From NCBI GenBank assembly GCA_947504605.1, contig CANNJE010000002.1:24218-88217 (forward strand): 64,000 nucleotides of DNA. Reading direction: 5' to 3'. The translations under genes and the position numbers were made by a program. Source of the DNA: Chitinophagaceae bacterium. Its GTDB lineage: Bacteria; Bacteroidota; Bacteroidia; Chitinophagales; Chitinophagaceae. Position 1 is the first letter of the stretch. The number at the start of each line of letters is the position of its first letter. The notes beneath the pieces were generated by a model that was not told the DNA's origin, ran no database searches, and worked only from the letters and a program-made list of their open reading frames with translations. Shown in pieces: positions 18,558 through 27,229 of the stretch.

Positions 18558-19598
18558 ATGAGCAATATTCATGCATATGCAACAACAGCTGCCAATGCAG
18601 CTTTAGCTCCCTTCGAAATAACTCGCAGAGAGCCCGGAAGTCATGATGTACAGATAGAAATTCTGTATTGTGGCGTTTGCCATTCTGATATTCATCAGGC
18701 ACGGAACGAGTGGGGCAATTCTATTTATCCAATGGTACCCGGACATGAGATTGTGGGAAGAGTAACTGCAGTGGGAGATCATGTAAAAAAATTCAAAGTT
18801 GGAGATATGGCAGGTGTTGGTTGCCTCATAGATTCCTGTCGAACCTGCCCACAGTGTGCAGCCGGTGACGAACAGTTTTGCGAAAATGGTTCTACTGGAA
18901 CTTATAATGGTATTGATAAAAATGGAGAAATAACTTATGGTGGCTACAGTAAACAAATTGTAGTAGACGAAAACTTTACTTTACTCATTCCTGCAAATCT
19001 TGATATCAAAGCGGTAGCGCCATTACTATGTGCAGGTATTACTACATACTCACCCTTGCGCAGATGGAAAGTTGGTCCGGGGCAAAAAGTTGCTATTGTT
19101 GGTTTAGGTGGTCTTGGTCATATGGCTGTTAAACTTGCGGCTGCTTTTGGTGCAGAAGTAACAGTACTAAGTACATCCGATAATAAAGAAGTGGATGCCA
19201 AAAGATTGGGAGCCCATCATTTTGTAAATAGTCGCAATGCAGAAAAAATGAAATCCCTCGCTGGTCATTTTGATTTTATCTTAAACACCGTTTCTGCTAA
19301 AAACGATTACAATGCTTTGTTGGGCTTATTACATACCAATGGAAGTATGGTGCTTGTAGGTGCTCCTGCAGAACCATCACAAATAAGCGGATTCTCATTA
19401 ATTATGGGCAGGCGTTCTATTGCAGGTTCATTAATAGGAGGATTAGCCGAAACTCAGGAAATGCTTGATTTTTGCGGAAAACACAATATTACCAGTGATG
19501 TAGAAATGATATCAATAGATAAAATAAATGAAGCATATGAGCGCATTCTTAATGCAGATGTTAAGTACAGGTTTGTGATTGATATGGCTAGCTTATAA
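18558..19598 (+). CDS. Zinc-dependent NAD(P) alcohol dehydrogenase (YahK/cinnamyl alcohol dehydrogenase type)
   Basis: 346 residues, medium-chain dehydrogenase. Catalytic zinc ligands are in CGVCHSD (from residue 37) and PGHEIVG; the structural zinc loop is CRTCPQCAAGDEQFC with four Cys. The nucleotide-binding Rossmann motif is GLGGLGHMAVK, followed by AEVTVLSTSDNK, a Ser/Thr-containing turn typical of NADP-preferring YahK-like enzymes. It should reduce aldehydes or oxidise primary alcohols in the cytoplasm; exact substrate cannot be read. It is transcribed alone and ends just before a 14-bp inverted repeat. Confidence 0.92.
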   Translation: MSNIHAYATTAANAALAPFEITRREPGSHDVQIEILYCGVCHSDIHQARNEWGNSIYPMVPGHEIVGRVTAVGDHVKKFKVGDMAGVGCLIDSCRTCPQCAAGDEQFCENGSTGTYNGIDKNGEITYGGYSKQIVVDENFTLLIPANLDIKAVAPLLCAGITTYSPLRRWKVGPGQKVAIVGLGGLGHMAVKLAAAFGAEVTVLSTSDNKEVDAKRLGAHHFVNSRNAEKMKSLAGHFDFILNTVSAKNDYNALLGLLHTNGSMVLVGAPAEPSQISGFSLIMGRRSIAGSLIGGLAETQEMLDFCGKHNITSDVEMISIDKINEAYERILNADVKYRFVIDMASL

Positions 19599-19612
19599 GT
19601 TAAGTGATGTGG

Positions 19613-19669
19613 GAGAGGCGATGTGGATAAGCAACTTGTAAAAATTGATTTTAGCCCACATCGCCTCTC
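19613..19669 (+). repeat. 14-bp perfect inverted repeat after the alcohol dehydrogenase
   Basis: GAGAGGCGATGTGG (19613-19626) pairs perfectly with CCACATCGCCTCTC (19656-19669) across a 29-base spacer. TGTGGATAA, a perfect DnaA-box sequence, starts inside the left arm (19622-19630). It is followed by TTGAATCTTTT, so it could act as a terminator, though the spacer is long for that. Confidence 0.7.
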
Positions 19670-19712
19670 TTGAATCTTTTATTGGTAATTGACAATCTAT
19701 CTTCTAAAAAAC

Positions 19713-19744
19713 TTTCTTATTTAAACAAAATCCCCTTATTTTTG
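19713..19744 (+). promoter_or_regulatory. Candidate promoter of tRNA-Phe
   Basis: TTTC (19713-19716), 20 bases, TATTTTTG (19737-19744). The -7 is a full match; the -33 has one mismatch. The mature tRNA starts 35 bases downstream. Confidence 0.55.
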
Positions 19745-19779
19745 CAACCCCGAAAGGGAATTGTACCAAAAGGTATGAT

Positions 19780-19852
19780 GGTGCGGTAGCTCAGTTGGTA
19801 GAGCAATGGACTGAAAATCCATGTGTCGCCGGTTCAATCCCGGCCCACACCA
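19780..19852 (+). tRNA. tRNA-Phe (anticodon GAA)
   Basis: 73-base cloverleaf: acceptor GGTGCGG/CCACACC, D arm GCTC-AGTTGGTA-GAGC, anticodon arm ATGGA-CTGAAAA-TCCAT with GAA at positions 34-36, T arm GCCGG-TTCAATC-CCGGC, discriminator A. The CCA tail is not fully encoded (A is followed by CAG). One acceptor pair is a C-A mismatch (fifth pair). Confidence 0.97.
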
Positions 19853-19866
19853 CAGTTTTAAAATAG

Positions 19867-19893
19867 CCCCGACAGTAATGTTGGGGTTTTTTA
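19867..19893 (+). terminator. Terminator after tRNA-Phe
   Basis: Stem CCCCGACA / TGTTGGGG (one G-T pair) with loop GTAA, followed by seven T before ATTG. Confidence 0.88.
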
Positions 19894-19977
19894 TTGCTTT
19901 TATTTCCCTGTTATTGCGCTCTTAACAATAGTTTATCAATCTTCCATATTTCTTTTTCCCCTGCCGGGCATCATATA

Positions 19978-20328
19978 ATGGAGCACTATAACAGCTCCAA
20001 AATGAAAAATAGTACCACTAATCAGGAAATTTTACTGCTGCCGGCTACCAGTTTCTTTAATAAGGACTGGTGTGAAAAAAGTAATCCTGAAAATTCAAAA
20101 AAACTTTCTCAAAAAGAGCAGCTCATTCAGCTTTGCTGGAATGGTGTGTTACCAGAACTTTTGCCGGAGATATGTGAAACCACTAATGAGGCAAAACCAC
20201 TTACACTTTGGGAAATAAACGAAACAGATAAACTGCTTGATTTGAGACTAGGAGAGTTGAATGAATTGATGAACAATGAGTGGTCAATCAATCCATATGT
20301 TTTTATGGCAATGGCAACCTTGAATTAA
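19978..20328 (+). CDS. Small hypothetical protein, soluble and acidic
   Basis: From the ATG at 19978 the protein is 116 aa. A longer frame from 19894 would run over sequence just after the tRNA terminator with unlikely residues; an internal ATG at 20002 is a further option. The sequence is Leu/Glu/Asn-rich with no signal peptide or membrane segment. Recognisable bits are ILLLPATSFF, EQLIQLCWNGVLPELLPEI, and SINPYVFMAMATLN at the end. I do not recognise a family. It stands alone between the tRNA and the terminator of the mannan operon. Confidence 0.6.
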   Translation: MEHYNSSKMKNSTTNQEILLLPATSFFNKDWCEKSNPENSKKLSQKEQLIQLCWNGVLPELLPEICETTNEAKPLTLWEINETDKLLDLRLGELNELMNNEWSINPYVFMAMATLN

Positions 20329-20351
20329 AATAAACAGAAAAATAATTTTTT

Positions 20352-20390
20352 AAAATAAAAAAGGGAAGTCTAATAGATTTCCCTTTCTTA
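20352..20390. terminator. Bidirectional terminator at the end of the mannan operon
   Basis: Stem AAAGGGAA (20360-20367) / TTCCCTTT (20379-20386) with flanking A- and T-runs. On the minus strand it gives CCCTTTTTTATTTT after the DctA-like gene; on the plus strand it could also end the small hypothetical gene. Confidence 0.7.
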
Positions 20391-20428
20391 TTTTGATGGA
20401 TCGAATATGTTATAAAAATATTGCCCAC

Positions 20429-21712
20429 TTAAACATCTAATACCATAACAGGTTCTATATCTTCTATAGGCATTTTTAATTCTACAACTTGTTTATATCT
20501 AACCATGTCAATGGCATTTTCACTTTTTGCAATTAAAACGGTAGCAACAGCATTGCCAATAAAATTAATAACAGCTCTTCCCTCGCTCATAAATCGGTCA
20601 ACCCCAATAAGCAATGCAAGCCCTTCCACCGGAATTACTTTTAAAGCCGTGAGGGTGGAAGCGAGCACAATAAATCCACTGCCGGCAACACCTGCAGCAC
20701 CTTTGCTTGTAAGCAACAAAATTCCTATTATGGTTAATTGCTGACCCAATGATAGGTCTATATTAAAGACTTGTGCCAAAAAAATAATACTCATACTTAA
20801 GTAAATGGTAGTGCCATCCAGGTTAAAACTATATCCGGTAGGTATTACCAATCCTACCACTTCTTTTTCACAACCAGCATCCGTTAATTTTTGCATTACT
20901 GATGGCAACACAGCTTCACTGCTACTGGCACCAATTACAACTAATATTTCTTCTTTAATATATCCCAGTAATTTCCATAAACTGATTTTGTAATAACGGC
21001 ACAGCAGATTTAACCCTACAAATATGAAAAGAAAACCGGTAATATAGAATGTGAGCATTAGCTTACCAAGTATTGCAAGTGTGCCAAAGCCAAACTTTCC
21101 AATTGTATAAGCCATTCCTCCAAAAGCGCCTATAGGGCTAAGTTTCATAATGACTTTAAGTACATTAAAAAGCACTTTGTTTATTTTGTCAAAACTTACC
21201 AATACCGTTTGCCCGGAAGTTCCCATCATTTTTAGTCCGATAGCAAACAACACACTAAAAAACAACACCTGAAGAATATCCCCCTTCGCAAAAGCCTCCA
21301 CTACATTTGATGGAACAATATGCGAGAAAAATTCTCCCCATTTTATCTCTGACGCCTGTTTACTGAATTCTGCAACTTTTTCTGTAGAGGTATTGGAAAA
21401 ATTGATACCCGCACCCGGCCTCACTAAATTTGCTGTTACCAATCCAATTATTAATGCGAGCGTTGTTACTACTTCAAAATAAATCAAAGATTTCAATCCG
21501 ACTCTCCCTACCTTTTTCATATCACCGGCACCGGCGATTCCCGAAACAATGGTAAAAAAAATAACAGGAGCTATTACCATCCTGATCATATTAATAAATG
21601 TATCGCTTATCAGTTTTGCTGCCGAAAAAAAAGTTGGAAAAAGCCATCCCACCAAAATTCCCAGCAGGATACCAATGATGACTTGTATGTAAAGAATTTT
21701 TAAATATTTCAT
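20429..21712 (-). CDS. dctA: DctA-like dicarboxylate/amino acid:cation symporter, last gene of the mannan operon
   Basis: 427 residues, DAACS family. Diagnostic segments: SSSEAVLPSVMQKL (HP1 serine motif), VIPTGYSFNLDGTTIYL, SKGAAGVAGSGFIVLASTL (HP2), and GVDRFMSEGRAVINFIGNAVATV (substrate-binding Asp/Arg/Asn helix). These read closest to DctA, which imports C4-dicarboxylates such as succinate, fumarate or malate with sodium or protons. It starts 20 bases after the epimerase stop and is followed by a terminator, so it appears to be the last gene of the mannan utilisation operon. That location is unusual; its role there is unknown. Confidence 0.9.
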   Translation of the reverse strand: MKYLKILYIQVIIGILLGILVGWLFPTFFSAAKLISDTFINMIRMVIAPVIFFTIVSGIAGAGDMKKVGRVGLKSLIYFEVVTTLALIIGLVTANLVRPGAGINFSNTSTEKVAEFSKQASEIKWGEFFSHIVPSNVVEAFAKGDILQVLFFSVLFAIGLKMMGTSGQTVLVSFDKINKVLFNVLKVIMKLSPIGAFGGMAYTIGKFGFGTLAILGKLMLTFYITGFLFIFVGLNLLCRYYKISLWKLLGYIKEEILVVIGASSSEAVLPSVMQKLTDAGCEKEVVGLVIPTGYSFNLDGTTIYLSMSIIFLAQVFNIDLSLGQQLTIIGILLLTSKGAAGVAGSGFIVLASTLTALKVIPVEGLALLIGVDRFMSEGRAVINFIGNAVATVLIAKSENAIDMVRYKQVVELKMPIEDIEPVMVLDV

Positions 21713-21732
21713 TGTTCCATTTCTGATTTGAA

Positions 21733-22968
21733 TTATCCGGTTGATTGTTTCTGCATAGTTGAAATGCGTTTACTTATTTCCATACAAGCCCTGCTATTAT
21801 GATAAGGGCATTTCCAGAACCCCGCTTTCTCTTTGTCCATTGCAGAACCATCTTCTTTTAAACCCCAATACCATTCTCCATTTACCCTATCTAAAATATT
21901 ATTTTTTATATAATCCCAACTATTTTGCGAATGTTGAAGATATATTGAATTACCCGAAACCTGGTAAGCATTAAAGAATCCCACCATTGCTTCCGCCTGA
22001 GGCCACCAATGTTTTTCTTTATTATAATGCCGACTAACGCTGTCGTATTCATACCACATTCCACCATCTTTATCAACGCCCGAAAGGGCCGCATTGGCCA
22101 TTTCGACTGCATTATTTTCAAAAAATAATTTATTAGACTTATTTCCCAGCAATTCAGATGCTTCAAATAAAAGCCAAGATGCTTCTATATCATGCCCATA
22201 AGAAATAATCTTCGAACGAACTTCCAATGTTTCTGAGAAAAATAAATGTTGATGAGACTGCGGAGAAATAATATTTTTTTGGAACGTTTTTAATAACGAA
22301 TTAATTGCATCTGCAAGAGAATCAGTTTGCCAAACTTTATAAAGATTTGTATAAGCTTCCAGAATATGCAGGTGCGTATTCATTGTTTTTTTTTCGTTGG
22401 CATCTTTTTCACTTAAACGCAGATCTGCTATTGAATCCCAGTTACGGCTAAATGCTTCAAAATAACCCCCATGTTCAGGATCGTAACTGTACTTTTCAAG
22501 AAGCTGAAATAATTCGATAGCCAATTCTAAAGATTGCTCATCTCCTGTTGCAAGATAATATTCTGTGAAACCATAAATACAAAACGCAATTCCATACACT
22601 TGCTTTTTATCTTGATGTATTTGTCCTTTATAATCCACTGACCAGTACATTCCGCCATAAACAGGATCAAGAAAAAAGGTTTTGATATAATTAAATGCAC
22701 GGTCAGCAAATAACAGATATTCTTTATTCCCTGTATGCAAATAGGCTGCAGAAAATGTCCAGAGTATACGGCTGTTTAAAACCAGTCCCCTGGGTGCTCT
22801 TTTTTGTATGATATTCCTAGCATCAATTTCTCCATAAAAACCACCCCCTTCTTCATCAGGTAAATTTTTCATCCACCATTTAAGAATGGACTGAAGTTCC
22901 TGTTCTGCTTCGTAACGGTATAACCTCAACTTTTCTTCAGGTCCAATATGTAATGCTGAGTACTCCAC
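21733..22968 (-). CDS. Mannobiose/cellobiose 2-epimerase (AGE family)
   Basis: 411 residues, the (alpha/alpha)6-barrel of N-acylglucosamine 2-epimerase type. Visible: RGLVLNSRILWTFS, YGGMYWSVD, YGIAFCIYGFTEYY, NTHLHILEAYTNLY (catalytic His), GHDIEASWLLFEAS (His) and KHWWPQAEAMVGF (His/Trp). Length and motifs match cellobiose 2-epimerase rather than the sialic-acid branch. With a GH130 gene 35 bases upstream and GH26 nearby, the expected reaction is beta-1,4-mannobiose to mannosyl-glucose in the cytoplasm, as known from Bacteroides fragilis. No signal peptide. Confidence 0.9.
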   Translation of the reverse strand: MEYSALHIGPEEKLRLYRYEAEQELQSILKWWMKNLPDEEGGGFYGEIDARNIIQKRAPRGLVLNSRILWTFSAAYLHTGNKEYLLFADRAFNYIKTFFLDPVYGGMYWSVDYKGQIHQDKKQVYGIAFCIYGFTEYYLATGDEQSLELAIELFQLLEKYSYDPEHGGYFEAFSRNWDSIADLRLSEKDANEKKTMNTHLHILEAYTNLYKVWQTDSLADAINSLLKTFQKNIISPQSHQHLFFSETLEVRSKIISYGHDIEASWLLFEASELLGNKSNKLFFENNAVEMANAALSGVDKDGGMWYEYDSVSRHYNKEKHWWPQAEAMVGFFNAYQVSGNSIYLQHSQNSWDYIKNNILDRVNGEWYWGLKEDGSAMDKEKAGFWKCPYHNSRACMEISKRISTMQKQSTG

Positions 22969-23003
22969 ACTATTGATTACAGGTTTATTAAATGATGTTA
23001 AGT

Positions 23004-24185
23004 TTAACCGTTTAGAGGTTGATGTTCCTTGTTCTTTTCTATTATACCAGTAATAGTTGTTACTGAAGCTGCAGAACGTAAACCATCTTCAGGATTATTT
23101 ATCAAATAGTCTACCAGCTGATCTACTGTAGTAGTTGCAACATGCATTCTTGTATCGGATGAAGCATAATAAATATGTATAGTTCCATCTTCGTTTTTTA
23201 TCCAACCATTACAAAACAATACATTGGATACATCGCCCACTCTTTCTATCCCTTCAGGAGCCATAAAATAACCAGCAGGCTTATGGGTTACTTTTGTCAA
23301 ATCCTTTAAATCGGTCATAAAAAGATACAAAACATACCTGAGTCCTGCCGCTGTGTTTCGTACACCATGCGCCATATGCATCCAGCCCTGTGTTGTTTTT
23401 ATTGGTGCCGGCCCAAGGCCATTTTTTAATTCATATACGGTATGATATATCTTTTTGTCAACCAATACTTCTTCCTTAATAATTGCATTTGTAATATCGT
23501 CTGCAAGGCCAAAACCAATACCTCCGCCAGCATCAATAAAACCATCCTGCGGTCTTGTATAAAATGCATATTTCCCTTCTACGAATTCAGGATGAAGTAC
23601 TACATTTCTTTGCTGCGCAGAAGGCGTTAGCAAATCATTCAAGCGTTCCCAGTTCAATAAATCTTTTGTTCTTGCAATACCACATTGTGCCACTGCAGAA
23701 GATTGATCCGATTCTGGCACACCCGTTTTTTTTCTTTCTGTACAAAACAATCCATAGATCCATCCATCTTCATGTTCTACAAGGCGAATATCATAAATAT
23801 TGGTATCAGGAAATTCTGTTTCAGGCATTAAAATCGGGTAATCCCAAAATCTGAAATTATCTATGCCGTTAGGACTTTCTGCAATTGCAAAAAAAGATTT
23901 TCGGTCTACCCCTTCTACTCTTGCCATCAGCAGATATTTTCCCTGCCACTTAATAGCCCCGGCATTTAATACAGCGTTTATTCCAAACCTTTGCATCAAA
24001 TAGGGATTGCTATTAAAGTCAAAATCATATCTCCAGTTAAGAGGTATATGCGCTGCCGTGAGCACAGGATTTTGATAACGGGTATACAACCCGTTGTCTT
24101 CCTGTGTATGTTCATTCATTTTTGTAAACAGTTTTTCCTGCTCCAGTTTCAGTTTTGACAACCGATCTTCAAACCCATTTTTCAT
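23004..24185 (-). CDS. GH130 mannosyl-glucose phosphorylase
   Basis: 393 residues, five-bladed propeller of GH130. Hallmarks: NAGAIKWQGKYLLMARVEG, RKSFFAIAESPNGIDNF, FPDTNIYDIRLVEHEDGWIYG (the Asp is the expected general acid), NVVLHPEFVEGKYAFYTRPQDGF, GLGPAPIKTTQGW and HGVRNTAAGLRYVL. These fit subfamily 1, 4-O-beta-D-mannosyl-D-glucose phosphorylase, which gives mannose-1-phosphate plus glucose. No signal peptide, so cytoplasmic. It sits between the symporter and the epimerase, the same set as the B. fragilis mannobiose pathway. Confidence 0.93.
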   Translation of the reverse strand: MKNGFEDRLSKLKLEQEKLFTKMNEHTQEDNGLYTRYQNPVLTAAHIPLNWRYDFDFNSNPYLMQRFGINAVLNAGAIKWQGKYLLMARVEGVDRKSFFAIAESPNGIDNFRFWDYPILMPETEFPDTNIYDIRLVEHEDGWIYGLFCTERKKTGVPESDQSSAVAQCGIARTKDLLNWERLNDLLTPSAQQRNVVLHPEFVEGKYAFYTRPQDGFIDAGGGIGFGLADDITNAIIKEEVLVDKKIYHTVYELKNGLGPAPIKTTQGWMHMAHGVRNTAAGLRYVLYLFMTDLKDLTKVTHKPAGYFMAPEGIERVGDVSNVLFCNGWIKNEDGTIHIYYASSDTRMHVATTTVDQLVDYLINNPEDGLRSAASVTTITGIIEKNKEHQPLNG

Positions 24186-24204
24186 ACATAAATTTTTAAA
24201 TCCG

Positions 24205-26034
24205 CTAATCTTCCAGTTTGTCCCACCAGGTACGCTTAAGAATAAGTATAATGATCAATAAAATGATTACAGTTATTAATAATGGTAGTTTCATCCACAA
24301 TACCACATACATTGGTAAAATAGTAAGACAACATTGGGCAATTATACCAAGCACCACATTAAACATATCCAGCTTAAAACGTTTGTTAGGTTCAAATGCC
24401 GGATCATCTTTTATCACTAATTCGTGAACTGGTTTCCAAAAACCCCAAGGTTTAACTGTTTTATAAAACGATTTTAATGTTGCTTCATCTGTAGGAGCTG
24501 CGGTAAAAGTTCCAATAATACATCCTGCAATAGAAATAAGAAATAAAACAGGCCATATATACAGGAAAAGTCCATCATAGGTTTTTAGAAATACAAGAGC
24601 TGCAATAATACCGCTGGCCATACCCCAAAAAAATCCATTGGCATTAAAACGCCACCAATACCATTTAAACAAATTAGCTGCTATATATCCGCCGTACAAT
24701 CCTCCTACAATCCATTGAAGCACGCTATTAACATCTTTTGCAAAAAAACCAAGTACAATACCAATTATAACCACCAGTATTCCTACAATATAATTGGCAT
24801 GGATAATTTTTTTTGTGCTCGCATTTGGATTAATGTATTTGAGGTAAACATCGTTTACAATATATGCCTGAGCAGCATTAAGTGTACCCGAAAATGTGCC
24901 CATAAACGCTCCCAACAATCCGGTTAATACCAGTCCCAAAACCCCTACAGGAAGAAAGTGATTGATAGCCGCTGGTAATATTTTTTCAAAATCAGTACCC
25001 TCTGGTGTAGAAAGGTTTAATTGTTTGTAATATAAAATAGCTAAGACTGTTATTCCGATGATCATTGAATAGCGTATAGGCAATAAGATAATGGATACAA
25101 AACCTGTCATCTTACTTGCATCTTTTGGAGACCTTGTAGACAATACCTTTTGCATATCGTAATTGGGAGCAGGACCAGCAAGACTTGCAAAAATACCTTT
25201 GAACAACATCATCATAAAAAAGATACCAAACAAACTATATCCATCATCCTCTATTTTTTTATTAGCATCGGGTAAAATATTGGTCCAGTCAAGATTTAGA
25301 TTCCAACCAAAAAACGGGTCATGCCAACCTTCTGGAACCAGCAATTGATTGCCATTTTGGTGCAGATTAACCATTGCAATACCTGCAATAGACATACAGG
25401 CAACTGTCATAATTATATACTTGATAACATCACCCAATACTATACTGTGTAGGCCACCCAATATGGAATAGAACATGGCAAATAATGTAAACACAATGCC
25501 ATAAAAATGTGCAGCATATTTAGGGGCTATTTCAAAAGGAACATACCCTTTTACCAGATCCCATGGTACAAATATTTCTATAAATTTTCCAAGACCTATA
25601 AATCCATATGCCAAAAATCCAAAGCAGCCAATAAGTGCAAAAATCACTACTACATTGTGCGAGCCTTTTACCCCTTTTCCAGCATTTCCAAAACGAGTGG
25701 CCAGCCATTCTGCGCCTGTATTTGCATTGGAGCGCCTGAGCCATTTGGATAAAAACATCATCATAAAAACCTGGTTAAAAACTGGCCATAACCAAGGTAT
25801 CCACATACTTTTCATGCCGTATACAACACATAAAGCAACCATCCACATAGTGCCGCTAATATCAAACATATCACTGGCATCGCTAAGACCAAGCATATAC
25901 CAAGGAAGTTTTTTACCTCCCATAAGATAACTCTCTTTGTTTTGTTTTGCCCGTTTGCGCATATAGAATCCGATGAACACCATCGTAACCAAATAGGCAA
26001 TTACAATTAATATATCTAATAATTGAAGTTTCAT
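24205..26034 (-). CDS. Sodium:solute symporter (SSS family), predicted mannobiose importer
   Basis: 609 residues with about 14 hydrophobic segments. The N-terminus (LQLLDILIVIAYLVTMVFIGFYMRKRAKQNKESYLMGGKKLPWYMLGLS) and the segment GLLGAFMGTFSGTLNAAQAYIVNDVYLKYINP are typical of SSS sugar transporters. The LGLSDASDMFDISGTMW segment corresponds to the sodium/substrate site. In known mannobiose clusters of Bacteroidota a transporter of this family sits beside GH130 and the 2-epimerase; here it lies 19 bases before GH130 and 12 bases after GH26. Inner-membrane mannobiose uptake is inferred. Confidence 0.88.
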   Translation of the reverse strand: MKLQLLDILIVIAYLVTMVFIGFYMRKRAKQNKESYLMGGKKLPWYMLGLSDASDMFDISGTMWMVALCVVYGMKSMWIPWLWPVFNQVFMMMFLSKWLRRSNANTGAEWLATRFGNAGKGVKGSHNVVVIFALIGCFGFLAYGFIGLGKFIEIFVPWDLVKGYVPFEIAPKYAAHFYGIVFTLFAMFYSILGGLHSIVLGDVIKYIIMTVACMSIAGIAMVNLHQNGNQLLVPEGWHDPFFGWNLNLDWTNILPDANKKIEDDGYSLFGIFFMMMLFKGIFASLAGPAPNYDMQKVLSTRSPKDASKMTGFVSIILLPIRYSMIIGITVLAILYYKQLNLSTPEGTDFEKILPAAINHFLPVGVLGLVLTGLLGAFMGTFSGTLNAAQAYIVNDVYLKYINPNASTKKIIHANYIVGILVVIIGIVLGFFAKDVNSVLQWIVGGLYGGYIAANLFKWYWWRFNANGFFWGMASGIIAALVFLKTYDGLFLYIWPVLFLISIAGCIIGTFTAAPTDEATLKSFYKTVKPWGFWKPVHELVIKDDPAFEPNKRFKLDMFNVVLGIIAQCCLTILPMYVVLWMKLPLLITVIILLIIILILKRTWWDKLED

Positions 26035-26046
26035 GTTAGCACAGGA

Positions 26047-27186
26047 TTATTGATAAATTTTTTGTTTTCCCAGCTTTTTTTCGAACATGATTGTAGGATT
26101 TCTATAAAACCCTTTAAAATCTTTCTCTGATACCTGTCCGGGATAAGGGGCATAATAATGCATTTTTTTTGTTGAAGGCATCCAGCCATGATTACGCCAT
26201 ACCAACACATAAGAAAGTGGAAAATCTTTTATTATCGGCCAAAGCGTTTCTGTCCACCAGGTCCTGTCGGGTATTGCTTCAAACCCTGTTTCTGCCAATG
26301 CGGCAACCTTATTTTTTTGAGCGGCAATCTTTGTGAGAATCGTTAACTGGTTTCTCATTTTAGCCATGAATTTTTCACGCTGTTCTTTTTTTTCTCCGAA
26401 TTGATACATATCAAAACTTACCAGATCCACCATATCATCTCCAGGATAACGTTCTAAGAAAGAAACCTCGTTATCAAAATCTGCAGTATTGTAAACATAA
26501 ATAAGGTGGTGAATATTTTTTTCTTTTTGCAAATACTTAATGGTGAACTGCCACAATTTTTTAATGTCTTCTGGAGAACTTACATTCTTACACCACCAGA
26601 ACCAATTACCTGTTAACTCATGAAAAGGACGAAATAAAACGGGTATCATTTCTCCATTACTTCCTTTGAGTCCATTCATAAATACAGCCACCTTATCAAG
26701 CCAGCCTTTATACATTTCATGTTTAATTCCTCCTGGCAAAACAGAAGCTACGGCACCGGCAGTTGTGTCCCACGCAGAGCCTCCGGATAAGGGGTTTCGA
26801 AGATGCCAACTAATGGTAATGGCTGCGCCTCTTTTGTAACCGTCCTTAATGTATTGCTGCATTTTATTAAAAGGCACCCCATCAATATTTTTTAATGAAT
26901 CAAGTTCTATATGCGCAATATCCCAGCCGTATAGACCAGGGTTATCATTCACCATACTTTTAATATCGCTTTTGCCGGGCACATATTTCCACCCTACTCC
27001 ATATGCAAGTGCATCCTGATGTCCGAAAATGATTTGTTGTTTGCTAAGCGTATATAATTTTTTGTACAACGCCTTAGTTTCAGCAGTTGCATTTACATCT
27101 GAGCATACCTGTGCCTGTGTATTGTGAGACAATAGCACAAATAATAACATGTAAGTATAACGGCAAACTGCAGTAGCGTTTTTCAT
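26047..27186 (-). CDS. GH26 beta-mannanase
   Basis: 379 residues. Signal peptide of type I (about residues 1-25, ending THNTQAQ-like NTQAQ), no lipobox. TIM-barrel with GH26 marks: FGHQDALAYGVGW, TISWHLRNPLSGGSAWD, the acid/base Glu in FRPFHELTGNWFWW (near residue 187) and the nucleophile Glu in ALAETGFE (near 296), followed by VLVWRNHGWM. It cuts beta-1,4-mannan; family members from Bacteroides release mannobiose. Lack of a lipobox suggests periplasmic or secreted location rather than cell-surface anchoring. Confidence 0.93.
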   Translation of the reverse strand: MKNATAVCRYTYMLLFVLLSHNTQAQVCSDVNATAETKALYKKLYTLSKQQIIFGHQDALAYGVGWKYVPGKSDIKSMVNDNPGLYGWDIAHIELDSLKNIDGVPFNKMQQYIKDGYKRGAAITISWHLRNPLSGGSAWDTTAGAVASVLPGGIKHEMYKGWLDKVAVFMNGLKGSNGEMIPVLFRPFHELTGNWFWWCKNVSSPEDIKKLWQFTIKYLQKEKNIHHLIYVYNTADFDNEVSFLERYPGDDMVDLVSFDMYQFGEKKEQREKFMAKMRNQLTILTKIAAQKNKVAALAETGFEAIPDRTWWTETLWPIIKDFPLSYVLVWRNHGWMPSTKKMHYYAPYPGQVSEKDFKGFYRNPTIMFEKKLGKQKIYQ

Positions 27187-27229
27187 ATTTGATTTATATT
27201 CAAAAGCATTTATTTTATAACGATCATAT

